Assembly (NCBI GenBank): GCA_016214955.1
Contig: JACRMN010000006.1
Location: 1 to 57,687 of the forward strand
DNA: 57,687 bases
Source of the DNA: Deltaproteobacteria bacterium
Lineage (GTDB): Bacteria; Myxococcota; Myxococcia; Myxococcales; Anaeromyxobacteraceae
Reading direction: 5' to 3'
The position numbers and the translations under genes were made by a program. This document shows, piece after piece, positions 1 to 8,613 of the stretch. Below the pieces are notes generated by a model. That model ran no database searches. It was given only the letters and a program-made list of their open reading frames with translations, and was not told where the DNA came from. The number at the start of each line of letters is the position of its first letter. Position 1 is the stretch's first letter.

Positions 1-86
1 TCCGGGGAGAACCTGGCGCGGGGCGGTCATGCAGAGGGCACTGGCAGGCGCCGTGCCGCAGCGGGCGAGAGGAAGGCCGCGAGGTT

Positions 87-289
87 GGAGAGCGGAGCCC
101 GTCCGCGGCGGAGCCGGGCGGTCGCCGCGCGGTACTCTCGGTCCGGAGGTCCCGGAGAGCGGAGCCCGTCCGCGGCGGAGCCGGGCGGTCGCCGCGCGGT
201 ACTCTCGGTCCGGCGGTCCCCGCGAGGTTGGAGAGCGGAGCCCGTCCGCGGCGGAGCCGGGCGGTCGCCGCGCGGTACTCTCGGTCCGG
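87..289. repeat. Three 60-bp direct repeats upstream of the kinase gene
   Basis: The same 60-base unit occurs at 87-146, 154-213 and 230-289 with no difference that I can see. Spacers are 7 and 16 bases. Copies 1 and 3 also share about ten bases on their left side (around 77-86 and 221-229). The unit is GC-rich and contains a CCGCGGCGG core. Reading frames stay open through all three copies, but no protein family is recognisable, so I treat the block as non-coding. It could be a regulatory array or an intergenic repeat family. Confidence 0.85.
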
Positions 290-327
290 CGGTCCTGGCG
301 GTCCTCGGTCCGCCCCCCTCCCGGTGC

Positions 328-357
328 CTGACGCGCCCCTGCGGGGCCTGCTAGGCT
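328..357 (+). promoter_or_regulatory. Predicted promoter of the kinase-TPR gene
   Basis: A -35-like CTGACG (328-333) is followed after 18 bases by TAGGCT (352-357). Transcription would begin near 364, giving a leader of about 20 bases that carries GGGAG ahead of the GTG at 384. This supports that start over earlier in-frame codons inside the repeats. Prediction by eye only. Confidence 0.35.
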
Positions 358-383
358 CCGGCATCACCTCGGGAGCACTGGGC

Positions 384-3023
384 GTGGTCAGGGCGGACGA
401 AGACCGGGAGTCCGAGCGCGCCACGCACGGCGTCGCTCCCGGCGCCCTCTCGGCCCTGCTCGAGGAGCTGGCCCAGGCGCCGGCCCCGACCGGCGCCGAC
501 GAGCAGGTAGTGCACGGCCCCCGCCCCGGCTCGGTCATCGGTCGCTTCGAGCTGCAGGAGGAGATCGGGCGGGGCGGCTTCGGCGTGGTCTACGCGGCCC
601 GCGACCGCGAGTTGCGGCGACTGGTGGCCTTCAAGCTGGTGCGGCCCGGCCGCGTCGAGCGCGGCGAGGAGCAGCTCCGGCGCGAGGCCGACGTCATCGC
701 CCAGCTCTCCCACCCCAACCTCGTCACCCTCTTCGACCTCGGCAACAGCACCTACGGCCCGTACCTGGTGCTGGAGCTCTTGCGCGGCGAGACGCTGGAG
801 GCCCGGCTGCAGCGCGCCCCCTTCACGCCGGTGGAGGCAGTGCGCATCGCCGCCGAGGTGGCCCGCGGCCTCTCCTACGCCCACGGCCAGGGCGTGGTGC
901 ACCGCGACCTCAAGCCCTCCAACGTCTTCCTCTGCCAGAACGGCTCGGTGAAGCTCCTCGACTTCGGCATGTCACACGCCTTCGGCTGGCGGCGCGTGGA
1001 GGGCGGCACGCCGGCCTACATGGCGCCGGAGCAGCTCCACGGCGCGCCCGAGGACGAGCGCACCGACGTCTACGCCCTGGGCGTGCTGCTCTACCGGATG
1101 CTGGCCGGCGAGCTGCCCTTCCCGCGCGACCCCAGGGTGCTGCGCGGCGACCGCACCCCGCCGGTGCTGGAGGTGCCAGGCGCACCGGAGCTGGGCGAGC
1201 TGGTGGGCCGGATGCTGGCGCCCGCGCCCATCGCGCGGCCGCGCCACGCCGCCGAGGTGGGCCAGGCGCTGGAGACGCTGGGCCACTCGCTGGCCGGTCC
1301 CGAGGCCCGCCCCCTGGGCCCCGTGCGCACGCGCCGCTCGCCGACCCGCTGGCCGCTGGTGGCAGCGCTCCTGGCAACGCTGGCCGGGGCCGCCGCCGGC
1401 GCCTGGCTCCTGCGCCCGGCGCCACCCCCGCCGCCGCGCGCCATCGCGGTGCTGCCCTTCCAGAACCGCAGCGACAGCCCCGACGCCGAGTACTTCTCCG
1501 ACGGCCTCGCCGACGAGATCCGGAACCTGCTCACCCGGCTGGGCGAGCTCAAGGTGGCGGCCAGCACCTCCAGCTTCCACTTCAAGAACCGGACCTCCGA
1601 CGTGGCCGAGGTGGCGCAGAAGCTCCGGGTCGACGTGGTGCTGGAGGGCACGGTGCGGCGCGACAGGGACCGGCTGCGGGTCTCGGCGGAGCTGGTGGAC
1701 GCCCGCTCGGGCTTCCGGGTCTGGTCACAGATCTACGACCGGCGCCTCGAAGACGTGTTCGCCATCCAGGACGACATCGCGCGCCGGGTGGCGGAGGCGC
1801 TCCAGCTCGTGCTCTCGGGATCCTCCCAGGATCGGCTGCAGCCACCGCGGCAGGTGGACCTGGCGGCCTACGACCTCTACCTGAAGGGGCGCGCCGCCCT
1901 GCGCCTGCCACGCACCCCGGCGAACCTCGACTCCGCCACCGCCTTCTTCGAGCAGGCCATCGCCGCCGACGGAGCGCTGGCCCAGGCCCACGCCGGCCTC
2001 TGCGACACCTGGCTGGCGCGCTACGAGCTGCGCCGCGCCACCGAGAGCTTCGACCGCGCCGAGGAGGCCTGCCACCGGGCGCTGGAGCGCGACGCCGACG
2101 CCAGCGAGGTCTACCTGGCGCTCGGCAACCTGCACCTCACCTCGGGGCGCTACCCCGACGCCGAGCGGGAGTTCCTCCGGGCCAGCGCGCTCTCGCAGAA
2201 CTCGGTGGACGCGGTGCTGGGCCTGGCCGCCACCCAGGCGGCGCAGCGCCACCCGGAGGCGGCGGAGCAGGCCTTCGCCAGGGCCCAGGCGCTCGACCCG
2301 GGCTACTGGCGCGTCTACCAGGCGCTGGGCAGCTTCCTCTTCGGCGCCGGCCGCTACGCCGAGGCGGCCAGGGCCTACGGCGAGGTCATCGCCCTCACGC
2401 CGCGGAACGCCACCGCCCACAACAACCTGGGCGCGGCGCACTACATGGCCGGCGACGTCGAGCGGGCCATCGCCGCCTGGAAGGCCTCGCTGGAGCTGGC
2501 GCCCTCGGTGTCCGTCTTCTCCAACCTGGGCTCCAGCTACTTCTTCCTGGGCCGCTTCGACGAGGCCGCTGCCATGTACCGGCGCGCCGCGGACCTGGCG
2601 CCGGAGGACCACCGGATGTGGGGCAATCTCGGCGACGCCTACACCTACGGCACCGGAAGGCAGGCCGAGGCCGACGAGGCGCACCGGCGGGCGGTGGCGC
2701 TCGGCGAGGCCCGGCTGCGCATCAACCCCAGCGACGGCGAGGCCATGGCCGACGTGGCCCACTGCCTGGCCAAGCTCGGGGAGGTGGCGCGGGCCCGGGC
2801 GCTGCGCGAGCAGGCCCTGCGGGCCGACCCGGGCAACATGCAGGTGCAGTACAAGGCGGCGCTCGTCGATGCGCGGCTCGGCGACCGCGCCGCCGCGCTG
2901 GGCGAGCTGGAGAAGGCGGTGGCGCTGGGCTACCAGCGGCAGCTGCTGGGGCCCGACCCCGGCCTGGCGCCACTGCGGGGCGAGCCGCGCTTCGCGGCGC
3001 TGGCGGCGCCCGGGAAGAGGTGA
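384..3023 (+). CDS. Serine/threonine protein kinase with TolB/FlgO-like domain and TPR repeats
   Basis: A membrane-bound signalling kinase of 879 residues. Residues 55-315 form a Hanks-type kinase: glycine loop GRGGFGVVY at 62-70, catalytic Lys84, HRDLKPSN at 173-180, DFG at 193-195 and an APE motif, so all catalytic residues are present. One transmembrane helix follows at about 322-343. Residues about 353-475 (AIAVLPFQNRS at the start) match the TolB/FlgO-like domain found in many TPR-kinase and CadC-type proteins. TPR helices fill about 490-870. The frame is open upstream through the repeats, but I chose GTG 384 because it has GGGAG just before it and a promoter-like pair 25-50 bases upstream. 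The lipoprotein gene 26 bases downstream is probably cotranscribed. The substrate is unknown. Confidence 0.93.
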   Translation: MVRADEDRESERATHGVAPGALSALLEELAQAPAPTGADEQVVHGPRPGSVIGRFELQEEIGRGGFGVVYAARDRELRRLVAFKLVRPGRVERGEEQLRREADVIAQLSHPNLVTLFDLGNSTYGPYLVLELLRGETLEARLQRAPFTPVEAVRIAAEVARGLSYAHGQGVVHRDLKPSNVFLCQNGSVKLLDFGMSHAFGWRRVEGGTPAYMAPEQLHGAPEDERTDVYALGVLLYRMLAGELPFPRDPRVLRGDRTPPVLEVPGAPELGELVGRMLAPAPIARPRHAAEVGQALETLGHSLAGPEARPLGPVRTRRSPTRWPLVAALLATLAGAAAGAWLLRPAPPPPPRAIAVLPFQNRSDSPDAEYFSDGLADEIRNLLTRLGELKVAASTSSFHFKNRTSDVAEVAQKLRVDVVLEGTVRRDRDRLRVSAELVDARSGFRVWSQIYDRRLEDVFAIQDDIARRVAEALQLVLSGSSQDRLQPPRQVDLAAYDLYLKGRAALRLPRTPANLDSATAFFEQAIAADGALAQAHAGLCDTWLARYELRRATESFDRAEEACHRALERDADASEVYLALGNLHLTSGRYPDAEREFLRASALSQNSVDAVLGLAATQAAQRHPEAAEQAFARAQALDPGYWRVYQALGSFLFGAGRYAEAARAYGEVIALTPRNATAHNNLGAAHYMAGDVERAIAAWKASLELAPSVSVFSNLGSSYFFLGRFDEAAAMYRRAADLAPEDHRMWGNLGDAYTYGTGRQAEADEAHRRAVALGEARLRINPSDGEAMADVAHCLAKLGEVARARALREQALRADPGNMQVQYKAALVDARLGDRAAALGELEKAVALGYQRQLLGPDPGLAPLRGEPRFAALAAPGKR

Positions 3024-3049
3024 ACTGCGGTGCACGCAAAGGAGGTCAC

Positions 3050-3472
3050 ATGCCGAAGTCGATGAGCGGAGCTTCCCTGCTGCTTCCCCTCGCCGCCCTC
3101 GCGGCCGCCGGCTGCGCCAGCGGGCCGGCGCTCCGGGACGTCTCGGCCACCTTCACCATCGCGCGCGGCGAGAAGGACTGCCCCGCCGCCGTATCCATGG
3201 AGAAGGACAAGCGCAACTGCCCGTCGTTCCTGTTCAGCCGCGAGGACTGCGTCCGGGTGGACCGCAAGGGAAAGGCGACCATCGTCTTCCGGGGCGCCGA
3301 GGGCGTGAAGCCCTTCGCCGTCTACTTCCAGCCCTTCGCGCCGCTCCGGACCGGCGGCGACCGCCAGGTCTCCTTCGAGCTCGACCAGGCCACGCCGCCC
3401 AAGGAGTACGCCTTCAGCGTGGTGGCCGAGGGCTGCAAGGTCATCGACCCGAGCATCATCGTCGACCCGTAG
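3050..3472 (+). CDS. Small hypothetical lipoprotein
   Basis: A 140-residue exported protein of unknown function. The N-terminus has a short basic segment, a hydrophobic stretch and a lipobox ending AAGC, so Cys22 is the likely lipidation site. The mature part holds several cysteines (in EKDCP, RNCPS, EDCVR and EGCKV) that could form two disulfides. An excellent ribosome site, AAAGGAGG, lies five bases before ATG. It follows the kinase by 26 bases, so the two are probably one transcript and may work together in envelope sensing (inferred). Confidence 0.85.
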   Translation: MPKSMSGASLLLPLAALAAAGCASGPALRDVSATFTIARGEKDCPAAVSMEKDKRNCPSFLFSREDCVRVDRKGKATIVFRGAEGVKPFAVYFQPFAPLRTGGDRQVSFELDQATPPKEYAFSVVAEGCKVIDPSIIVDP

Positions 3473-3487
3473 CCGCGCCGCGGCTAC
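3469..3487. terminator. Perfect palindrome joining two convergent stop codons
   Basis: Between the lipoprotein stop (3470-3472) and the stop of the convergent membrane-protein gene (3484-3486) lies TAGCCGCGCCGCGGCTA. Both TAG codons are part of the palindrome, and the arms are nine bases with a single central base. It may act as a compact two-way terminator, but there is no T-run on either side and a hairpin would need to open its central pairs. Confidence 0.35.
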
Positions 3488-3813
3488 AGCGTCTCCAGCC
3501 CGAACACCAGGCTCACCAGGAAGGTGAGGAAGGTGAGCGCCAGGGCGAGGAGCAACGACTGCAGGAAGCCCAGGCCGTAGGCAACCATCACCGTGCCCAC
3601 CCAGACGGCCGCGTAGAGCAGCCAGGGGAAGAGCAGGAACCACAGGAACCGCGCCAGGGTCACGAACCAGGCCACCGAGAGCAGGAGCGCCACCACCACC
3701 GCCCGGGCGACGGTGTTGCGCGAGTTGCCGGGCGTGACCCAGCCCACCGCCAGCATCAGCACCACCGCCGAGGCGGCGAGCCGGAGCAGGAAGGCGCCGA
3801 GGTGCTTGAGCAT
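3484..3813 (-). CDS. Small integral membrane protein, unknown function
   Basis: A 109-residue, almost entirely hydrophobic protein with about three membrane helices (roughly residues 10-28, 35-60 and 65-105). I recognise no family. I chose ATG 3813, giving MLKHLGAF; the frame is open further upstream but would run through the promoter region shared with the divergent methyltransferase gene. TATCCT, a possible -10, ends six bases before this ATG. The gene converges on the lipoprotein gene with only 11 bases between stop codons. Confidence 0.7.
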   Translation of the reverse strand: MLKHLGAFLLRLAASAVVLMLAVGWVTPGNSRNTVARAVVVALLLSVAWFVTLARFLWFLLFPWLLYAAVWVGTVMVAYGLGFLQSLLLALALTFLTFLVSLVFGLETL

Positions 3814-3864
3814 GGGGCGAGGATAGCGCGGCCCTCGCCCGGGCGCCCGCGTCCGCGCGGGGCA

Positions 3865-3892
3865 TGTGACAGGCAGGGCGGAGGGGTAGACT
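3865..3892 (+). promoter_or_regulatory. Predicted near-leaderless promoter of the ogt-like gene
   Basis: TGTGAC (3865-3870) and TAGACT (3887-3892) are 16 bases apart. The -10-like hexamer ends nine bases before the GTG at 3902, so the leader would be only about two or three bases. The same geometry recurs at several other genes in this window. Confidence 0.4.
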
Positions 3893-3901
3893 GCCGGGGA
3901 G

Positions 3902-4387
3902 GTGACCGCCCTCGTCCACTTCAGGAGCCCGGTGGGGCCGATCTCGGTGGAGGCCACCGAGGAGGGCATCTGCGCCGTCCAGTTCGGCGGGGGGGCCAAG
4001 GCCCGGGCGCCCATCGGCGGGGCCGCCCAGCAGCACGTGGAGGCGGCGCTCCAGGCCCTGCGCGACTACTTCGCCGGCACCCCGCCGCGCCTGCCGCCGC
4101 TGCAGCTCCGGGGCACCGACTGGGAGCTCTCGGTCTGGCGGGCGCTCCTCGCCATCCCCTTCGGCGAGACCCGCAGCTACGGGGAGCTGGCCCGGACCCT
4201 GCGCCGGCCCGGGGCCGCCCGGGCGGTGGGGCAGGCCAACCACCGGAACCCGGTGGCCATCCTGGTGCCCTGCCACCGGGTGGTCCAGGCCGACGGGGGG
4301 CTGGGCGGCTACGGCGGCGGCGCCGAGGTGAAGCGCTGGCTGCTTCACCACGAGGCGAGCCACGTGCCGCTGCTCCGCCCCACCTGA
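3902..4387 (+). CDS. ogt: Methylated-DNA--protein-cysteine methyltransferase
   Basis: This enzyme repairs O6-alkylguanine by moving the alkyl group irreversibly to its own cysteine. It has 161 residues, the size of single-domain Ogt. The active-site motif PCHRVV is present (Cys124), as are the DNA-binding segment around [10 protein letters not shown] (88-97), the [11 protein letters not shown] stretch and the C-terminal GGYGGG. The N-terminal domain is short. The start is GTG; bases between the -10-like hexamer and GTG include GGGGAG, which is too close to be a normal ribosome site. It is divergent from the small membrane protein gene. Confidence 0.93.
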   Translation: MTALVHFRSPVGPISVEATEEGICAVQFGGGAKARAPIGGAAQQHVEAALQALRDYFAGTPPRLPPLQLRGTDWELSVWRALLAIPFGETRSYGELARTLRRPGAARAVGQANHRNPVAILVPCHRVVQADGGLGGYGGGAEVKRWLLHHEASHVPLLRPT

Positions 4388-4447
4388 CGGCGCCCTCCGG
4401 GCCCGCCGGCCCCTGCGCGGGACGTCGCCTCGCCACGGACTCGTTCC

Positions 4448-4476
4448 TTGCCCGGGCCCGGGGCCGGCCTTAACAT
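4448..4476 (+). promoter_or_regulatory. Predicted sigma70-type promoter of glgC
   Basis: TTGCCC (4448-4453), 17 bases, then TAACAT (4471-4476). The ATG at 4505 lies 28 bases further on, with a GGAAGGGG ribosome site at about 4490-4497. This is a conventional leadered arrangement, unlike many other starts in the window. Confidence 0.5.
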
Positions 4477-4504
4477 CGGCGGAGAGCGCGGAAGGGGACT
4501 GCGA

Positions 4505-5761
4505 ATGGCCAAGATCCTGGCGATGATCCTTGCGGGCGGCGAGGGCCGCCGGCTCGATCCCCTGACCCGCGAGCGGGCCAAGCCCGCCGTCCCCTTCGGC
4601 GGCCGGTACCGCATCATCGACTTCGCCCTCAGCAACTTCGCCAACAGCGGCGTCCTGAAGATGAAGGTGCTGGTGCAGTACAAGTCGGAGTCGCTCAACA
4701 CCCACATCCAGCGGGCCTGGCGCCTCTCCCAGATCCTCGACCAGTACGTGGAGATCGTGCCCGCCCAGATGCGCGTGGGGCGCAAGTGGTTCGAGGGCTC
4801 GGCCGACGCCGTCTACCAGAACCTGAACATCATCACCGACGAGGAGCCGGACTACACCTTCGTCTTCGGCGCCGACCACGTCTACCGCATGGACGTGCGC
4901 CAGATGCTGGAGTTCCATGAGGACAAGAAGGCCGACCTGACGGTGGCGGCCATCCCCGTCTCGGTGGCCGAGGCCTCCGAGTTCGGCATCATCGAGGTGG
5001 ACGCCGAGGGGCGGATGATCGGCTTCGAGGAGAAGCCCAAGCAGAACCCCAAGACCATGCCCGGCGACCCGACCCGCTGCCTGGCGTCGATGGGCAACTA
5101 CCTCTTCACCACCGACTCGCTGGTGCAGGAGATCGTCCGCGACGCCGGCGACACCCAGAGCGCCCACGACTTCGGCAAGTCGATCATCACCGGCATGTAC
5201 TCCCGCCGCCGCGTCTTCGTGTACGACTTCATGAGGAACGACGTGCCCGGCCAGACGGAGCGGGAGCGCGGCTACTGGCGCGACGTGGGGAGCCTGGACG
5301 CCTACTACCAGTCCAACATGGACCTGGTGGACGTGGACCCCATCTTCTCCCTCTACAACGACCGCTGGCCCATCTTCACCATCCAGCACAACTACCCGCC
5401 GGCCAAGTTCGTCTTCAACAACGAGAAGGAGAACCGGGTCGGCCGCGCCGTGGACTCGCTGGTCTCCGAGGGCTGCATCCTCTCCGGCTCCCAGGTGAGC
5501 CGCTCGATCCTCGGCCCCAAGGTGCGCGTCAACAGCTACGCCCAGGTGGACGGCTCCATCATCTTCGAGAACGTCAACATCGGCCGCCACTGCCGCATCC
5601 GCCGCTGCATCATCGACAAGCACGTGGAGATCCCGCCCGGCACCACCATCGGCTACGACACCGAGGAGGACCGCAAGCGCTTCCACGTCACCGAGAGCGG
5701 CATCGTGGTCATCCCCAAGGGCATGCGGCTCGAGCACGAGCTCGATCCCGTCGCGCCCTGA
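4505..5761 (+). CDS. glgC: Glucose-1-phosphate adenylyltransferase (ADP-glucose pyrophosphorylase)
   Basis: Makes ADP-glucose from ATP and glucose-1-phosphate, the first committed step of bacterial glycogen synthesis. It has 418 residues, the usual length. The N-terminal nucleotidyltransferase domain has [12 protein letters not shown] (about residues 9-20) and the [10 protein letters not shown] metal site. FEEKPKQNP is the sugar-phosphate loop and [12 protein letters not shown] is typical of GlgC. The C-terminal part (about 300-400) has the hexapeptide beta-helix pattern. ATG 4505 was chosen because [14 protein letters not shown] is the natural N-terminus and a ribosome site precedes it. The partner synthase glgA is at 49364-50800. 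Confidence 0.97.
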   Translation: MAKILAMILAGGEGRRLDPLTRERAKPAVPFGGRYRIIDFALSNFANSGVLKMKVLVQYKSESLNTHIQRAWRLSQILDQYVEIVPAQMRVGRKWFEGSADAVYQNLNIITDEEPDYTFVFGADHVYRMDVRQMLEFHEDKKADLTVAAIPVSVAEASEFGIIEVDAEGRMIGFEEKPKQNPKTMPGDPTRCLASMGNYLFTTDSLVQEIVRDAGDTQSAHDFGKSIITGMYSRRRVFVYDFMRNDVPGQTERERGYWRDVGSLDAYYQSNMDLVDVDPIFSLYNDRWPIFTIQHNYPPAKFVFNNEKENRVGRAVDSLVSEGCILSGSQVSRSILGPKVRVNSYAQVDGSIIFENVNIGRHCRIRRCIIDKHVEIPPGTTIGYDTEEDRKRFHVTESGIVVIPKGMRLEHELDPVAP

Positions 5762-5771
5762 GCGCCGGCCG

Positions 5772-8486
5772 CTACGGCCCGAACCACCAGGACCACTTCA
5801 CGAGCAGCGTGTCGCTGGTGGGCCCGCGGGCCAGGCTCCGAGGCCGCAGCGACGCCGGCGGGCCCCGAGCCGGGTCGGTGGGGGGGTCGGGCTCGGCGTA
5901 GAAGGGCACCTCGGCCTGGTTGCGGGCGTAGACGAGGTAGAGCGTCGAGCCCAGCCGGTACTCCCAGCGCAGCACCGCGTTCACCACCAGCTCGGTGTCG
6001 TGGAAGTCCAGGCTGTAGCCGCCGGTGTCGGCCAGGGTGGCCCGCCGCAGCTCGCCCGGCTCCACCGGCCGCCGGTCGCCGTCGGCGCGCGTCGCCGCCC
6101 AGTAGGGGCCGTAGCGGCCGTAGTCGCTGAAGAGCTGGGCGTAGAGCTGGAGGGTGAGGCGCGGCGTCAGCACCACCAGCTGGCGCAGCACCAGGGAGAG
6201 GCTCGGGGCCTGGAGCGCGCCGAAGTAGTAGTCGCTCTGCCGCGGGTCGTCCGGTGGCTGGCGGCGCACCGGGCCGACGTCGGCCAGGTAGCGCAACGCG
6301 TAGGCGCCCGGATCGTAGTTGAGGCCCAGGCGCGTCTCGGTCCGCGGGTGCGGGCGCACCACGCCGCCGAAGTAGACCCCCACCGCCCAGGGCGCGGCCG
6401 CCGGGGGGAAGGGCTGGTTCTTCATGAGCCCCACCCAGCTCTCGGCGAAGGCCATCCGGCCGTCGTCGGTGGCGGTGTAGACGCCCAGCGTGGTCCAGCC
6501 CGGGCGCCGCAGCGGGATGCCGGTCTGGTCGATCTCGCGGACGTCGTGCTGCGGGTCGTCCCACTGCAGCCGGAGCTCGAGCCACAGGTACGGATCGCGG
6601 AGGCGCCCCTGGGCCTGCACCCATGCCTCGCGCCCGCGCTGCAGCCCGCGGCCGTCGGTGGTCCAGCTCTGCCAGGCGCCCCCCCAGATCGACCACTCGT
6701 GGAAGGGGCCGCCGCCCCCGGGCCGGGCGTAGCGCAGCACGACCCGGGCCTCCTGCTCGTTCTGGGTGCGCTGGAAGCCGGTGGAGTTGAGGTCGAAGCG
6801 GGGCGAGGCGTAGGCCCAGCCCAGCTCGAAGCGCCAGGGCTCGCCGCCGCGCTTGCCGGCCCGCAGGTAGCCGCCGGTGCCCTGGTCGCCGTGGCGCAGC
6901 ACCGTGCCGTCGGCCAGCGTCCGCGCCGTGGGGCCGCCGGCCACCTGGGAGGCGGCCCACTGGCCATAGGTGTAGAGCTCGCCCCGCGGGCCGGTGGCGT
7001 TCCAGTCGAGGGCCAGGGCGTGGCCGCTGCGGATGTCGCAGACGCCGGGGCGCCGGTTGTCCGGGAGGGCGTCGAGGGCGGCCTCGTCGAGCCGGCAGCG
7101 CTCCCGCAGGGCCTGGGTGGTGGTGCCGGAGAGGCCGACGAGTAGCCGCTCGGCCGCCTCCACCCGCAGCACCGCCGCCAGGTGATTCACCGTGGGTGGA
7201 CGCACCAGCGCGTAGGAGCCGTCGGACGCCAGCCGGAACGGCTGGGCCCAGCTCCAGCGCAGGCCCCCGCGGCCCGGGGCGTCCTCGGCAGCCATGGGGG
7301 AGGAGAAGCCGGCCGAGCCCGACATGCCGGTGCCGGAGGTGACGGCGTCGAGCAGGCCGAGCTGGATCCCGTCGGCGAGCCGCCCCACCACCTTGGCGGC
7401 GCCGAGGATGGGGGCGTCGAGGCCGATGCGGCGCGAGTAGAAGAGCTGCTGCGGCACCCGGTCCTCGAAGCCGGCACCCACCGGCTGGAAGAGGTCGAGC
7501 CCCTGGGTGAAGAAGGGGCGCTTCTCCGGGAAGAACTGCTCGAAGGAGGAGAGGTTGAGGACGATCTGGTCGGCCTCCACCTGGCCGAAGTCGGGGTTCA
7601 CTGCGCCGGTGAGGGTGAGGCGCGAGCCGAGCCGCAGGTTGAGGTCGAGCCCGACGTCGGCCGAGGGCTGGAAGGAGCGCGGGCGGGGGAAGTCGTCGGG
7701 GTCGGCGTGGCGCGGCCGCCAGGCGGCGCGGGCGGCGAGGTAGGGCGTCAGCTCCAGGTCGAGCCCGGGCCGGATGCCGGAGATGCCCTTGAGGTGGCCC
7801 AGGCGCGAGACCACGCCGCGGCCGTTGCGCGGCAGGAGGACGGTGGCCGCCTTCTCGTGGCTGCGGCCGATGATGCGCTGCACGCCGAAGCCCCAGACCT
7901 GCTCCGCCGCCTCGGGGAAGCGGAAGGTGGAGAGGGGAATGGCGAGCTCGGCGGTCCAGCCGTCGCCGTGGACCGAGACCTGCCCTTCCCAGACGGCGTC
8001 CCAGTCGTAGGTGGACTGGTCGTCGTCGTAGAAGAGGCCGTCGCCCAGCACCCCGCCGGCGGTGACCACGAAGAGGTTGGCGGTGCGGTGGTCGAGGCCG
8101 GCGTCGATGACGATCACCAGCTGGTCGGAGGGCGGGGGGCTGTCGCGCCGCCCCAGCGGCCGGCGGATCTCGCCCGGGTGGGTGTCGAAGCAGTGGATCC
8201 CGATGTAGAGGCGCGAGGCGTCGTGGAGCACGCGCACCTCGGTGCGCTGGGTGGCCGGTGCCGCCTCCACCGGGAAGCTCTGGATGAAGCGGCGGTAGGG
8301 CAGGGCCAGCGCCCAGGAGGGCTCGTCGAGCCGGCCGTCCACCGACACCGGCCCGATGGCGCGGGCGGCAGTGATGTCCCCTCCCGGATCGGCGCCGGGA
8401 GGCTGCGCGGCGGCCGCGGCGGGGAGCAGCAGCAGGCTGGCGAGCGACAGGGCGCGGCGCAAGGCTCCTCCCGGCGGCCGCCCCAC
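5772..8486 (-). CDS. DUF5916 outer-membrane protein with CBM9-like N-terminal domain
   Basis: A 904-residue exported protein. After a signal peptide (about residues 1-27), residues about 38-230 resemble the family 9 carbohydrate-binding fold (VDGRLDEPSWALA, then RLYIGIHCFD). The rest is typical of DUF5916, with the segment NPDFGQVEADQIVLNLS followed by PEKRPFF and a long region of alternating aromatic strands that ends in a Phe-containing terminus (WWFGP). These features suggest a beta-barrel in the outer membrane. The family's function is unknown. The start is GTG 8486 with no clear ribosome site. It converges on glgC with a ten-base gap containing a small GGCCG/CGGCC hairpin. Confidence 0.85.
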   Translation of the reverse strand: MGRPPGGALRRALSLASLLLLPAAAAAQPPGADPGGDITAARAIGPVSVDGRLDEPSWALALPYRRFIQSFPVEAAPATQRTEVRVLHDASRLYIGIHCFDTHPGEIRRPLGRRDSPPPSDQLVIVIDAGLDHRTANLFVVTAGGVLGDGLFYDDDQSTYDWDAVWEGQVSVHGDGWTAELAIPLSTFRFPEAAEQVWGFGVQRIIGRSHEKAATVLLPRNGRGVVSRLGHLKGISGIRPGLDLELTPYLAARAAWRPRHADPDDFPRPRSFQPSADVGLDLNLRLGSRLTLTGAVNPDFGQVEADQIVLNLSSFEQFFPEKRPFFTQGLDLFQPVGAGFEDRVPQQLFYSRRIGLDAPILGAAKVVGRLADGIQLGLLDAVTSGTGMSGSAGFSSPMAAEDAPGRGGLRWSWAQPFRLASDGSYALVRPPTVNHLAAVLRVEAAERLLVGLSGTTTQALRERCRLDEAALDALPDNRRPGVCDIRSGHALALDWNATGPRGELYTYGQWAASQVAGGPTARTLADGTVLRHGDQGTGGYLRAGKRGGEPWRFELGWAYASPRFDLNSTGFQRTQNEQEARVVLRYARPGGGGPFHEWSIWGGAWQSWTTDGRGLQRGREAWVQAQGRLRDPYLWLELRLQWDDPQHDVREIDQTGIPLRRPGWTTLGVYTATDDGRMAFAESWVGLMKNQPFPPAAAPWAVGVYFGGVVRPHPRTETRLGLNYDPGAYALRYLADVGPVRRQPPDDPRQSDYYFGALQAPSLSLVLRQLVVLTPRLTLQLYAQLFSDYGRYGPYWAATRADGDRRPVEPGELRRATLADTGGYSLDFHDTELVVNAVLRWEYRLGSTLYLVYARNQAEVPFYAEPDPPTDPARGPPASLRPRSLARGPTSDTLLVKWSWWFGP

Positions 8487-8575
8487 GCGGCCGGCGCGCC
8501 TTTATTCCACGGACCGGGGCAGCCGGGGAGTCCGACCGCGCAGCCCCATCTGGAGCCCCGCGCCCCAGCGTCGAG

Positions 8576-8604
8576 GTGACGGCCCGGGACCTCTCGTCTA
8601 TACA
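8576..8604 (+). promoter_or_regulatory. Predicted near-leaderless promoter of the M16 peptidase operon
   Basis: GTGACG (8576-8581), 17 bases, then TATACA (8599-8604). The ATG at 8614 follows after nine bases and no ribosome site fits between them. Confidence 0.4.
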
Positions 8605-8613
8605 CCGCAGTGC

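Noticed and set aside
87-289. CRISPR array
   Set aside because: Three 60-bp repeats with spacers of 7 and 16 bases are not a CRISPR layout; no cas genes are near, and the Cas4-like nuclease is far away and isolated.
228-383. Starting the kinase gene at TTG 228 inside the third repeat
   Set aside because: The extra 52 residues come from the 60-bp repeat, have no domain similarity, and would place the start upstream of the best promoter.
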